DNA of 64,000 nt from Candidatus Brachythrix odensensis (GTDB lineage: Bacteria; Chloroflexota; Anaerolineae; J036; Brachytrichaceae): assembly GCA_016714465.1 (NCBI GenBank), contig JADKDT010000002.1:310001-374000 (forward strand), given 5' to 3'. Shown piece after piece: positions 54,534 through 63,763 of this stretch. The position numbers and the translations under genes were made by a program. The stretch's first letter is position 1; the number at the start of each line of letters is the position of its first letter. Below the pieces are notes generated by a model. That model was not told where the DNA came from. It did not search any database and saw nothing but the letters and a program-made list of their open reading frames with translations.

Positions 54534-55606
54534 GTGACGGCCGCCTGCCTCTGGATGCGCCTCAGGCGGCGCGCGAAGGCGAGCAGCCGGACGTCACCGC
54601 ACTCGAACGCTATCTGCGCGACGCCCTGCCAGGCTGGCCGGCAGGCGCCAATCTGGTCGTTGAGCAATTCCCGAGCGGATTCTCCAACCTGACCTATGCC
54701 CTGCGGTCCGGAGACCAGGAATGGGTCATGCGCCGCCCGCCGATGGGCGCGGCAGTGCGTGGCGGCCACGACATGGCCCGCGAATATCGCATCCTTAGCG
54801 CGCTGGCAGCGGCCGGCATTCGCGCCCCCCGGCCGGTGCTGCTGTGCGACGATTTGTCTGTGCTCGGCGCGCCGTTCTACCTGATGGAACGCGTGCGGGG
54901 GGTAATTTTGCGCAGCAGGCTGCCGCATGGCGCAACCCTGCGGCCCGAAACCCTGCGTCGCCTGAGCGAAGCGCTGGTTGACACTCTGGCTGAACTGCAC
55001 GCCGTCGACATCCAACATGCGGGTCTCGCCGATCTTGGCAGGCCCGAGGGCTATATCGCCCGTCAGGTCTCGGGTTGGACACAACGCTATCGAGCGGCGC
55101 AGACCGATGATCTACCAGACATGGAGGCCATTTCGGCCTGGCTGGCCGCCCATCTTCCGGCCGAGGGGCCGGCCGCCCTCATCCACAACGACTTCAAGCA
55201 CGACAACGTGATGGTCGATCCAGACCGCCTGGACCGGATCGTCGCTGTTCTGGACTGGGAGATGGCGACGGTGGGAGATCCTTTTATGGACCTTGGCACG
55301 ACGCTTGGTTACTGGTCCGAGGCCGGAGATCCCGAGATCGTCCGGCAGTTCAATCTCACCCACCTTCCAGGCAATTTCACCCGGCGCGAAGTGGTTGAGC
55401 GCTACGAACAGCGGACAGGTCGCGCTGTGCCACAGCCGCTGTTCTACTTCGCCTTCGGCCTTTACAAAATAGGCGTCATCATCGAGCAGATCTACGCCCG
55501 CTATCGGCGAGGCCTGACCCGCGACCCGCGTTTCGCCAGGCTGATCGACCTTGAGCGGGCGCTGGCCTGGATGGCGGTGGGCGCCCTGGACCGGGGCCAA
55601 ATGTGA
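54530..55606 (+). CDS. APH-family phosphotransferase of the ACAD10/LvaA type
   Basis: This 358-residue protein has an aminoglycoside-phosphotransferase-like kinase fold: FSNLTYALRSGDQEWVMRRPP, the catalytic loop LIHNDFKHDNVMVD, and VLDWEMATVGDPFMDLG. Such proteins sit next to, or are fused with, acyl-CoA dehydrogenases. In levulinate and 4-hydroxy-acid pathways they phosphorylate a 4-hydroxyacyl-CoA so the phosphate can be removed. Its ATG overlaps the stop of the dehydrogenase (ATGA). Drug resistance is unlikely given this context. Confidence 0.87.
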   Translation: MSDGRLPLDAPQAAREGEQPDVTALERYLRDALPGWPAGANLVVEQFPSGFSNLTYALRSGDQEWVMRRPPMGAAVRGGHDMAREYRILSALAAAGIRAPRPVLLCDDLSVLGAPFYLMERVRGVILRSRLPHGATLRPETLRRLSEALVDTLAELHAVDIQHAGLADLGRPEGYIARQVSGWTQRYRAAQTDDLPDMEAISAWLAAHLPAEGPAALIHNDFKHDNVMVDPDRLDRIVAVLDWEMATVGDPFMDLGTTLGYWSEAGDPEIVRQFNLTHLPGNFTRREVVERYEQRTGRAVPQPLFYFAFGLYKIGVIIEQIYARYRRGLTRDPRFARLIDLERALAWMAVGALDRGQM

Positions 55607-55624
55607 CGGACGGAAACACGCCAA

Positions 55625-55657
55625 GCGCTAACCCCCGGCGGAGCCAAGGGTTAGCGC
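55625..55657. terminator. Hairpin between convergent genes
   Basis: gcgctaaccc pairs with gggttagcgc around a 13-base loop. It lies after the phosphotransferase stop and the stop of the convergent hypothetical gene, so it probably serves both. Confidence 0.6.
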
Positions 55658-55679
55658 CTCTGACGCTGAGTTCCATCAA

Positions 55680-56330
55680 CTACCAAGTCTTGGGGTCAGT
55701 ATCAATCACAATGTCAATCGCGGCAAGGTCCTTGAGCAGTTTCACAAGCTCGGGCCGAACCTGATTCTTCTGCGCATCGCCAAGCCGCGTTCTTAGGACT
55801 GTCCGCCAGTAAGAATTCTCGAGGTCGAACGGATTGGATTTGTTCCCCAAATCATCAAGTTCCCACCGCTGAGGATGGAAGTCGAATTGGAAGTCGCTCG
55901 GCAGCGGCAGCTTGAGGGCGTCGACGATAAACGCCTTGTGACCCTCGAAAGCACGCTTGGCCACAGCAGGCACATCGGACTTCATGTTGATGGCGATGAC
56001 CTGAAACTCCTTCTTGAGACCATTGAATGCGGTCGTCAATCTGCCTTCGGCCTCCTTGCATTCTTCGGCATGGTTCAGAATGGAACGCGCAGTTTTTGCA
56101 AGATCGCCGTGGGTTGTCACCGCCTGGTATGTCAGGTACTTCTCCAAACCGGAGATGAGTTTGGTCCAGGCTGTCTGGCGTTTAGCGGCGTTCTTGCCAG
56201 CGCCCTTGAGGCCGTCCAGCAGGTCACCCACACTGACGCCCGACACGAGGCCGGATTTTCCGCCGGCCGCATTGCGCGCGCTCTGCCACTCTGCGCGGGT
56301 CGGTATTCTTTCGAAGATCTTGGAAGTCAT
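55680..56330 (-). CDS. Hypothetical protein
   Basis: This 216-residue protein has no recognised family, signal or membrane segment. It is Lys-rich and less GC-biased than neighbouring genes, with a predicted mostly helical body (helices around residues 40-110) and a C-terminal RPELVKLLKDLAAIDIVID. The composition and isolated position, with a repeat element close by, suggest recent acquisition. It could be a coiled-coil or phage-like protein; no function is claimed. Confidence 0.65.
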   Translation of the reverse strand: MTSKIFERIPTRAEWQSARNAAGGKSGLVSGVSVGDLLDGLKGAGKNAAKRQTAWTKLISGLEKYLTYQAVTTHGDLAKTARSILNHAEECKEAEGRLTTAFNGLKKEFQVIAINMKSDVPAVAKRAFEGHKAFIVDALKLPLPSDFQFDFHPQRWELDDLGNKSNPFDLENSYWRTVLRTRLGDAQKNQVRPELVKLLKDLAAIDIVIDTDPKTW

Positions 56331-56513
56331 GTTTTCCCTTGTTTATGTGGCGCACGGGCATGCGCCCGCCCGCGGAATGAAATTGCCATAGCGCCCGCCC
56401 CCAGGGCGCCACGCGCGAGATTATCTTCAGAATGGCGCGTTTGTCCAGCCGTTTTAGCGCGTTTCGGCGGACGCACGCCCGTACGTTTATCGCCGTTTGC
56501 GGTTGCGTTTGCG

Positions 56514-56599
56514 TGGAAGCCGTCCTAAAAATGTCCTGCGAGATCGCAATCCCCGCGCGGGGATTGCGATCTCGCCAATCATTTCAGGATGACTTCTAG
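56514..56599. repeat. Palindromic TAGAAG...CTTCTA element, copy 2 (inverted)
   Basis: This copy is a near-exact reverse complement of the 27279-27371 element, shorter by about 7 bases at the tip. The core stem runs gcgagatcgcaatcccc to its complement (about 56539-56576), and the outer stem pairs gaagccgtcctaaaaatg with catttcaggatgacttc. The gap 56331-56672 otherwise holds only a TACAAT -10-like box at 56655-56660 before the next gene. Confidence 0.8.
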
Positions 56600-56672
56600 A
56601 CATAGAGGTAAACGTGAATGTAGGCATAAACGCCAAGCGGAACCAGTTCCGCACTACAATCTGGCCCTTAAC

Positions 56673-58004
56673 ATGATCCGACTACTGCTCCGGCGCGTGA
56701 CCGGATTGATCCTGCTCACTTCATTGGCCGGCTGTTCGCTGCCGACCGCCCCCCAACCCACCCCGACACCCGCGCCGGAACCACCCCAACCCGCCGCGCC
56801 AACCTACACCGCCCAAAGGGGCCTGGTCGTGCGCCAGGTGCAGTTCAGCGCGCGCATCCAGCCCAAGGAGGCCCAGCAACTTGCCTTCGACATCGACGGC
56901 CGGGTGCGCAAACTCACCGTCCGCGGCGGTGACGCGGTCAAGGTTGGCGATGTACTGGCCGAGCTCGACCTGACGGACCTGCGCACCCAGATCCAGCAGG
57001 AGACCATCAAACTCCGCACGGCCCAGACGGTGTTGTCGGACACGATACAGGCCTACACCCGGACCATCCGGCTGGCCGAGCTCGATCTGGAGCAGGCCCG
57101 CCTGCGGCTGGCCTCGGCGACTTCGCGCAATACCCGCTCGAACATCGAGGTGCAAGCCAACGACCTTGCCCGCAACGCTAAACTGATCGAGGACATCAAG
57201 ACCTCCATCGCCAACGCCCGCGCCATCGGCAACCAGGCCGGAGCGGATAACGCGCAAAGACTACTCACCGCGGCCGAGATCGAACGGGAGCGGCTGCAGG
57301 CCAACTACAACAATCTGCTGGCCGAGGCCGGCGCGAAGAACATCGACATCGGCCTGTTGCGGAACGAGGTGGAGCGAGCCCAGATCAACCTTGAGTCGCG
57401 GATCGCAAAACTCGACCCCGGCCTCGTGCAGGCGGTCGAGACATCCCGGACGGCGCTCGAAGCCCTGCAGACAAAAGAAGCCCGCGGCACGCTGATCAGC
57501 CCGCTTGATGGCACTGTGACCGCGCTTTCGATCGCGGTCGGCGACAACGTCCGGGCCCTCGACATCGTCCTCGTCGTGGCCAAGCCCGGCGACCTCGAGA
57601 TTGTCGCCGAGCTGAACGACACCCAACAGCGCGACGTTGCGCTCGGGCTGCCGGTGGACATCTATCTGTCCAGCGCGCCGAACAAGGCTGTCCGCGGCAA
57701 GATCACCCGGGTGCCGATCTTCTCGATTACCAACAAAGATCGATCCGTCCGGATCGGGCTTGAGGAAGACGTGCCCATCGAGTCGGGCATGCTGGCCCGA
57801 TGCGAGACAATCCTCGGCCGGCGCGAGAATGTAGTCTGGCTGCCGCCCCAGGCCATCCGCAATTTCCGCGGGCGGCGCTTTGTCGTCATCCTCGATCCCG
57901 GCGGCGGGCAACGCCGTTCTGACGTGATCATCGGGCTTGAGTCGGCCGAACGGCTGGAAATCGTCGACGGCGTCAAGGAAGGCGAGATCGTCCTCGGCCA
58001 ATAG
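56673..58004 (+). CDS. Efflux adaptor lipoprotein (HlyD/MacA-like)
   Basis: This 443-residue protein has a lipoprotein signal (LILLTSLAGC), a biotinyl-lipoyl-like hairpin start (RKLTVRGGDAVKVGDVLAEL), a long coiled-coil hairpin (about residues 95-270), and a return strand GTLISPLDGTVTALSIAVGDNV. These are features of periplasmic adaptor subunits of MacAB-type or HlyD-type exporters. It is the first gene of an operon with an FtsX-like permease and an ATPase, so it probably helps export a peptide or lipid. In a single-membrane bacterium it would act at the outer face of the membrane. Confidence 0.87.
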   Translation: MIRLLLRRVTGLILLTSLAGCSLPTAPQPTPTPAPEPPQPAAPTYTAQRGLVVRQVQFSARIQPKEAQQLAFDIDGRVRKLTVRGGDAVKVGDVLAELDLTDLRTQIQQETIKLRTAQTVLSDTIQAYTRTIRLAELDLEQARLRLASATSRNTRSNIEVQANDLARNAKLIEDIKTSIANARAIGNQAGADNAQRLLTAAEIERERLQANYNNLLAEAGAKNIDIGLLRNEVERAQINLESRIAKLDPGLVQAVETSRTALEALQTKEARGTLISPLDGTVTALSIAVGDNVRALDIVLVVAKPGDLEIVAELNDTQQRDVALGLPVDIYLSSAPNKAVRGKITRVPIFSITNKDRSVRIGLEEDVPIESGMLARCETILGRRENVVWLPPQAIRNFRGRRFVVILDPGGGQRRSDVIIGLESAERLEIVDGVKEGEIVLGQ

Positions 58005-58010
58005 CCGGCC

Positions 58011-60986
58011 ATGCGCCTGATCTCGCTAACACTCCTCGCCCTGCGCCGGCTGGCCAACCAGCGCGCGCTAACGGCCTGTCTGCTGCTCGGCATGACGGTG
58101 GCGGTGGCAATCGCGTCGGCCATCCCGGCTTTTGTCAGTTCAGCCCAGAACCGGGTGCTCCGGCGCGAGCTCGCGGATCGGGCCGCGGGCCAGATCCGCC
58201 TGTCCGGGCTGGCGGCCAATACCAGACTACCGCTGACGTTCAAGTTCAGCTATCTCGGTCTGGGCCGCGCCCTGCTGAGCTACGACGAGACGCTCGACCT
58301 GGATGCCTTCATGACCGTGCGCATCGCGCCGCGTCTGGAACTTCCGGTTGTTCGCACTCTTCGTTATGCGTCGACAGATCCCTGGGCAATCCTGCCGGCC
58401 AATGAGACCTGGCGCAGATATCCGCTTGACGACTCCCAACCGCTCGGCTACGGGTCGCTGGATTTCATCACCGATCTGCTCGGGCATATCGACCTCGACA
58501 CGGGCCGCCTGCCGGCCGGCTTTCCCGGCGCTCCCGAGGTGACCGACGATGGCGAGATCGAGGTCATGGTCGGACGAGCCTTCAGCACCAAGACTGGAAT
58601 CCAGGCCGGGGACATGATCAGCCTCACCCGCAAGGACACGGTCAGAGTCGCGGTTGATCTGAAGACGACCCGCGAGGTCCAGCGCGAATACAACATCCTG
58701 GCCCGGGTTACCGCCATCTGGGCGCCGAAGAATCGAAACGACGCCTATTGGATCATCCGGCCCGAAGTGCTCGAACAGGACCTGACGCTCAGCCCGGAAA
58801 TGATGTCCCGCCGGATCAGCAAGATCGTCGAGCGGCAGTTCTCACTCATGATCTGGTCTTACGAGCTGGATGACAAGGCCCTGACGGTCGAGAACGTCGC
58901 GGGCGTGGTTGACCGCGCCAACGCGCTGAGTGTCGAGGCGTTTGAGAAGAACGAACAACTGACCCTCAATCAGTTCGAGATGATCTCGGCCCTCCGCAAC
59001 TACCTGAAGCGCTCTCAGGAGTTGATCCTGTTGATGACGCTGTTCTGCGCCCCGATTTTTGCCGTTGTGCTGAGCTTCGTGGTGCTGGTGGCGGGCATGG
59101 TGGTGCGCCAGCAGGAAGGCGAGCTGGCCATCCTGCGCAGCCGAGGCGCGTCACCGCTGGACATCTTCTACATGTATGCCGCCCAAGGCGCGCTGCTGGC
59201 GTTGATCGCCGTGCTGATCGGCGTGCCGCTCAGTTTTGGGGTGGCCTCGCTCCTGGCCAGCGCCATCACCTTCCTGCAGTTTTCGCCCCAGCCCGAGTGG
59301 GTGACTTCGCTGCCGCCGGTCTCCCTGCGCCTGGCGGTTGCCGCCGCGATTCTCGGCGCCGCGGCAACCCTCGTGCCAGCCCTCAGCGCGGCCCGCCGAA
59401 CCATCCTTGGGTTCGGGGCCGAGCGGGCCCGAAGCGCCGGCCGGCCGCTGTGGCAACGCGCATGGCTGGATGTGCTTCTGCTGATTCCGTGCGCCTATGC
59501 CACCTGGCAACTGCGCCAGGCCGGCAGCCTGGTCGTGTTCGGGACCGATGTGTCGCAGGCCGATCCGTTCAAGGATCCGATCCGCTACTTGCTCCCCATC
59601 CTCACATTGACGGCGGCCGGGCTGCTGGCCTCGCGCTTTGTGCCGCGTCTGTTCGGCCTGCTGGCCGCCCTCGTCTCACGGATACAACCGCTCACGCCGA
59701 TCTTCCTGGCCCTGCGCGACCTGGCGCGCTCGCCCAAGGATTACGCGGGCGCGCTGCTGCTGCTGATTTTCACCCTGGGGATCGCCGCCTACGGCGCGAG
59801 CCTGGCCCGCACGCTCGACCAGCACCTCATCGACACGATCTATCTGGACAATGGGGGGGACCTGCGCCTGATCGAAGTCGGCATCAGCAACAAGCCCGAT
59901 CGCCAGCCCGGTATCCCCGGCCAGGCCGCGGCCGACGACACCGAACCCGAGTACCTGATCTTTGAACCGCCCGAAGGCCATCTCGAAATTGAGGGGATCA
60001 AGCGTTATGCGCGCGCGGCCCGTATTCCGGTGCGGGCCAGAAACGCGGGCAATCGCAGGAATGAAGACAAGAGCATGCTGCTCGCCATCGACCGCGAGGA
60101 GTTCGCCCGGATCGCCGCAAGGGGCCTGCGCGATGACTACAGCTACGCGCCAATGGGCGAAATCGTCAACCGGCTGGCGACCCGGCCCGACGCGCTGCTG
60201 GTCGAGCGGCGCTTTTTCGCCGAAAATGGGCTCACCATCGGGGGCAAATTCGTCCTGGATATCGGTGATTTCCGGGCGGCCGGGCCGGTCACCTATACCG
60301 TTGCCGATGCGTTCGACGTCTTTCCGATCGTGGCCGGCAGCGAAGCCGACTATGAAACGGGCAACTTCTTTGTGGCCAACGCCGCCTACACGTTCGAACG
60401 GATGGGCAAGGAGTTGCCCTACGATATTGTCGCGGAAACCGACCCGGCGGCCAACGTCGAGAAGATGGTCCAGGACGCCCAGGAGCTCGGCTTCATCGTC
60501 ATCAACGCCTACGACTCACGCTCGAAGATCCTGAGCGAGCAGCAGCGGCCCGAACGCCAGGGCCTGTTTGGCGCGTTGACGGCCGGCTTTCTGTTCATGA
60601 CCGCGCTGACGGTGCTGGGCTTCGCGATCTACGCGCTGCTGTCGTTCCGGCGGCGCGCCATCGAGCTCGGGGTGCTTCGCGCGCTGGGCCTGTCCGAAGG
60701 GCAGACGTCAATCTACGTCATCGGCATCCAGGGCGCCCTGACGCTGGTCGGCGCGCTGGTAGGCACAACGTTGGGAGTTGCGCTCTCGTACATTTACGTC
60801 CCGGCCATGCAGGCCACCGGCAAGCTGATTGCGCCGGTGCCGCCCTTCCTGACCCGCATGGCGTGGGACAACGTCGCCCTAATCTACTTCGCGCTGGCCG
60901 CCGCGCTCGGCTTCGTCATCGCGGCGAGCCTGGGTTTTCTGCGCCGGCTGCGGGCCTTCGAGGCAATCAAGCTGGGGGCCGTATGA
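58011..60986 (+). CDS. FtsX/MacB-like ABC transporter permease
   Basis: This 991-residue protein has an N-terminal transmembrane helix, a large external domain, a central block of several transmembrane helices (about residues 345-580), a second external domain, and a C-terminal block of three helices (about 860-985) with LLSFRRRAIELGVLRALGLS, the FtsX motif. The duplicated FtsX layout matches large MacB-like permeases. It starts 6 bases after the adaptor and overlaps the ATPase start by ATGA. Confidence 0.92.
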   Translation: MRLISLTLLALRRLANQRALTACLLLGMTVAVAIASAIPAFVSSAQNRVLRRELADRAAGQIRLSGLAANTRLPLTFKFSYLGLGRALLSYDETLDLDAFMTVRIAPRLELPVVRTLRYASTDPWAILPANETWRRYPLDDSQPLGYGSLDFITDLLGHIDLDTGRLPAGFPGAPEVTDDGEIEVMVGRAFSTKTGIQAGDMISLTRKDTVRVAVDLKTTREVQREYNILARVTAIWAPKNRNDAYWIIRPEVLEQDLTLSPEMMSRRISKIVERQFSLMIWSYELDDKALTVENVAGVVDRANALSVEAFEKNEQLTLNQFEMISALRNYLKRSQELILLMTLFCAPIFAVVLSFVVLVAGMVVRQQEGELAILRSRGASPLDIFYMYAAQGALLALIAVLIGVPLSFGVASLLASAITFLQFSPQPEWVTSLPPVSLRLAVAAAILGAAATLVPALSAARRTILGFGAERARSAGRPLWQRAWLDVLLLIPCAYATWQLRQAGSLVVFGTDVSQADPFKDPIRYLLPILTLTAAGLLASRFVPRLFGLLAALVSRIQPLTPIFLALRDLARSPKDYAGALLLLIFTLGIAAYGASLARTLDQHLIDTIYLDNGGDLRLIEVGISNKPDRQPGIPGQAAADDTEPEYLIFEPPEGHLEIEGIKRYARAARIPVRARNAGNRRNEDKSMLLAIDREEFARIAARGLRDDYSYAPMGEIVNRLATRPDALLVERRFFAENGLTIGGKFVLDIGDFRAAGPVTYTVADAFDVFPIVAGSEADYETGNFFVANAAYTFERMGKELPYDIVAETDPAANVEKMVQDAQELGFIVINAYDSRSKILSEQQRPERQGLFGALTAGFLFMTALTVLGFAIYALLSFRRRAIELGVLRALGLSEGQTSIYVIGIQGALTLVGALVGTTLGVALSYIYVPAMQATGKLIAPVPPFLTRMAWDNVALIYFALAAALGFVIAASLGFLRRLRAFEAIKLGAV

Positions 60987-61672
60987 GCATTGCCGTCGAG
61001 ACCCGGGCCATCGAACGGGCCTATGGGTCGGTCCGCGCCCTGCGCGGCGTGACCCTGAGCGTGCCCGAAGGCATGTGGTTGGGCGTGAAGGGGCGCTCCG
61101 GCAGCGGCAAGACGACCCTCCTGAACTGCATCGGCGGAATCGACCGCCCAACGGCCGGAACGGTAGCGTGCTTCGGGCGCGACATTGTCGGGATGAGCGA
61201 TCTTGAGCTGACCCGCTGGCGCCGGACCGAGGTCGGATTCGTCTTCCAGGCCTTTGCGCTCATGCCCACCCTTTCGGCTTATGAGAACGTCGAGCTGCCG
61301 ATGCGGATCGCCGGCGCGCGCTCCCGCCGCGGTCGGGCCATGGAGTGCCTCGATCTGGTTGGGCTGACGAAATGGGCCGACCATCGTCCGCCCGAAATGA
61401 GCGGCGGGCAGCAGCAGCGGGTAGCCATTGCCCGCGCGCTGGCGAACCGACCCAAGCTGCTGCTTGCGGACGAGCCAACGGGTGAACTCGACACAACCAC
61501 GAGCAAGGATATTCTGGCCCTGCTGCGCCGGATCGTCACAGCCGAGGGCATCACCCTGCTGATGTCCAGCCACGACCCGCTGGCCTTGAGCTACGTCGAC
61601 ACCGTCGTCGAGATGCGGGACGGGGAAATTGTGAGCGGATTGCCGCTGGGCCCGCTGACGGCTGGCGGCTGA
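60983..61672 (+). CDS. ABC transporter ATPase, MacB/LolD type
   Basis: This 229-residue protein has the Walker A GRSGSGKTTLLN, a signature MSGGQQQRVAIARAL, and Walker B LLLADEPTGELD, matching the small ATPases of MacB/LolD-type exporters. Its ATG overlaps the permease stop. Together with the adaptor and permease it forms a complete export system. Confidence 0.93.
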   Translation: MSIAVETRAIERAYGSVRALRGVTLSVPEGMWLGVKGRSGSGKTTLLNCIGGIDRPTAGTVACFGRDIVGMSDLELTRWRRTEVGFVFQAFALMPTLSAYENVELPMRIAGARSRRGRAMECLDLVGLTKWADHRPPEMSGGQQQRVAIARALANRPKLLLADEPTGELDTTTSKDILALLRRIVTAEGITLLMSSHDPLALSYVDTVVEMRDGEIVSGLPLGPLTAGG

Positions 61673-61699
61673 CGGCTGCTACTGTTCTTCGTTCGGCGA

Positions 61700-62581
61700 T
61701 CAGAGGTCAGGCGTCGGTGAAGCCGTGTCGGCCACTGCCCGCATCAGCACGCCCTCTGGGGTGGCCTCGAGCACAACCCGGGTGGTGACGCCAAATTGTT
61801 CGCGCAGCGCTTTTGGAATCTGCAGCCGGCCGGCTGAATCGAGCATGGCCCGGGTCTCATGACCACTTGCCGCGCTGGTTTCAGTCGCGACCTTGCCGTC
61901 CTGGATGCCAATCACCCGATCGACCTGTTTTGCGATCTCACGGTCATGGCTGACGATGACAACGGTCACCCCGAGCCGGTCGCGGATGTCGCGCAAGGCC
62001 TGAAAGATACTGAGCGCCGTAAGGCTGTCGAGCTCGCCGGTTGGCTCATCGGCCAAAAGCAGGGGCGCGCTATTGGCCAGGGCGATTGCGATGGCGACGC
62101 GCTGTTGCTCGCCGCCCGACATGCTGGTCATGCGATGGCGGCGCCGATCACCGAGGCCGACCAGTTCGAGCAGTTCCTGGGCGCGTCGGGAGGCGAAGCG
62201 CCGGCTGCGGCCCTCCAGCAGCATCGGCAGTTCGACGTTTTCCTGGGCATCAAGATACGGAACCAGGTTGCGCCCGCCCTGTTGCCAGACAAAACCCACC
62301 TGGGAGCGGCGATACAAGGTCATCGCCGCGTCCGACATCTTGAGCAAATCGCGGCCATTGACGATGGCTTTGCCCGCGGTTGGGTGATCGAGCCCGCCCA
62401 GGATGCTGAGCAGGGTCGATTTGCCACTCCCGCTGCTGCCGACGACGCCAAGCACCTCGCGCGCGTTGACCACAAGGTCGAGGCCTTGCAGGGCGACGAC
62501 CTCGAGGCCGGCAACTTTGTGAACCTTGACCAGGTTCTCGCAAATGATGAAGGGGGCAGCGGGGGTTGCAGATTCGGACAT
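61700..62581 (-). CDS. ABC ATPase fused to an AbrB/SpoVT-like domain
   Basis: This 293-residue protein has an ABC ATPase of the MacB/LolD type (GSSGSGKSTLLSILGGLDHP, MSGGEQQRVAIAIALA, LLLADEPTGELDS) to about residue 235. A C-terminal AMLDSAGRLQIPKALREQFG segment follows, the pattern of AbrB/SpoVT DNA-binding swapped-hairpin domains. It is convergent with the export operon and has no permease next to it, so it may serve the FtsX-like permease as an alternative ATPase. The AbrB tail could sense DNA or dimerise. Confidence 0.85.
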   Translation of the reverse strand: MSESATPAAPFIICENLVKVHKVAGLEVVALQGLDLVVNAREVLGVVGSSGSGKSTLLSILGGLDHPTAGKAIVNGRDLLKMSDAAMTLYRRSQVGFVWQQGGRNLVPYLDAQENVELPMLLEGRSRRFASRRAQELLELVGLGDRRRHRMTSMSGGEQQRVAIAIALANSAPLLLADEPTGELDSLTALSIFQALRDIRDRLGVTVVIVSHDREIAKQVDRVIGIQDGKVATETSAASGHETRAMLDSAGRLQIPKALREQFGVTTRVVLEATPEGVLMRAVADTASPTPDL

Positions 62582-62642
62582 GGCGAATACGGTGCTTGAG
62601 TATCGCATGCCGGCAACCGGCTGTGCCCGACAACAGGGTTTA

Positions 62643-62713
62643 TCCGCAGATTACGCAGATTTGCGCCGATTCCTTTTCTGATCCAATCGGCGCAAATCTG
62701 CGTAATCTGCGGA
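62643..62713. repeat. Inverted 'atccgcagattacgcag' repeat
   Basis: Arms 62643-62671 and 62685-62713 are near-exact complements around a 13-base centre, followed by a run of A. It is related to the repeat at 14690 and 15612. It lies between two minus-strand genes and may terminate the upstream one, which is the DUF2071-like gene in reverse. Confidence 0.7.
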
Positions 62714-62728
62714 CAAAAAAACCTGAAT

Positions 62729-63535
62729 TCACGCGAGTCGCCGGGGCGGGAGATAGACCTCGAAGGGGATCTCTCGGCAGATGAAGACCGAATGCGGGCG
62801 CTGCATCTCGCCGGCCGACAGCAGTCCGAGCCTTTCATACAGGCTGAACCACAGGTCGCGCGGTTGGGCCCGGGTCAGGGTCATGATTGGATGCCAAATG
62901 GAATAGCCGCCTAACGCGCCGTCCAGGCGATGGAAGAAACCATCCACCGGGTGGGTGAGAACCAGTGTCTGCTCGGTCATCGAAGCGAAGCCGGGGGTCA
63001 GGCCGATTGGCGCCGCGTCCCCCACCAAGTCAATCCGGGCCGCGCACCAAGCCGAGTTGACGTTGTAGCGATAGCGCTCGTATGCGCCGGTGGTGGGATC
63101 GACGTGGACGTCGATGCGGTAGCGGGCGTAATGCCACGGAATGCGCCACAAACCTCGGGCGGCGTAGACGAGCGGCGAGCCCAGGGTCGTGCCGAAGAAC
63201 CACACACCCGGCAGGCCGGTCCGCCGGTCGATGACATAGGCGCGATGGTTGGTCTGGCCAAATTTCCAGCGCAGCCAGGGGGCAAGGCGGGCAAAGCGAA
63301 AGTCGACGTCGAGGAAGGGCACGGCGCTCAGCATGGCCCTGGGCTGCCCGTCGATCTCGACAGTTTGAATATCGAAGCGATCCGCGGGGATGTGCGGGCG
63401 GAGACGTTCGGGCGGCAGGGTGTAGTTGACCAGGGCGAAGTGGCGCAACAGGGTCCGCACCGTGAGCGCATTGCCCGGGCGCGGGACTTGGCGCGTCTGG
63501 AGCAGTTGCGCAGCGTCGTAGGTCGGTGGGCTCAT
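62729..63535 (-). CDS. DUF2071-like protein (YqjF family)
   Basis: This 268-residue protein matches the DUF2071/acetoacetate-decarboxylase-like group: LVNYTLPPERLRPHIPADRF at the start of the fold, and FFGTTLGSPLVYAARGLWRIP in the middle. The ATG at 63535 is chosen; the frame stays open further upstream through a tandem repeat. Its function is not known. Confidence 0.75.
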   Translation of the reverse strand: MSPPTYDAAQLLQTRQVPRPGNALTVRTLLRHFALVNYTLPPERLRPHIPADRFDIQTVEIDGQPRAMLSAVPFLDVDFRFARLAPWLRWKFGQTNHRAYVIDRRTGLPGVWFFGTTLGSPLVYAARGLWRIPWHYARYRIDVHVDPTTGAYERYRYNVNSAWCAARIDLVGDAAPIGLTPGFASMTEQTLVLTHPVDGFFHRLDGALGGYSIWHPIMTLTRAQPRDLWFSLYERLGLLSAGEMQRPHSVFICREIPFEVYLPPRRLA

Positions 63536-63569
63536 GCCGGCCGACTTTACACCGGTTGTGGGGGCTATA

Positions 63570-63662
63570 GATGGAGCCCACCTTGAAGGGGTCAGCCCAG
63601 ATGGAGCCCACCTTGGGCGTGTCAGCCCAGATGGAGCCCACCTTGAAGGTGGGCTCCATCTT
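63570..63662. repeat. Tandem 30-base 'agatggagcccacctt' repeat ending in a hairpin
   Basis: The 16-base unit occurs at 63570, 63600 and 63630 with an exact 30-base period. The last copy pairs with aaggtgggctccatct to form a hairpin. Between 63536 and 63871 no gene is supported: this array, a gaaac-tc-gtttc palindrome at 63731-63742, and the promoter described next fill the gap. Confidence 0.8.
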
Positions 63663-63763
63663 TGACGACATAACGGACGGCACGCCGGGCCTGACGCCGT
63701 GCAACCCATCGTCAACCTGAAACAAAACCGGAAACTCGTTTCATGTAAACCGGTTCTCGCCTC

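Noticed and set aside
54530..55606. Aminoglycoside resistance kinase
   Set aside because: The gene is coupled to an acyl-CoA dehydrogenase and SDR, the context of acyl-CoA catabolism rather than resistance.
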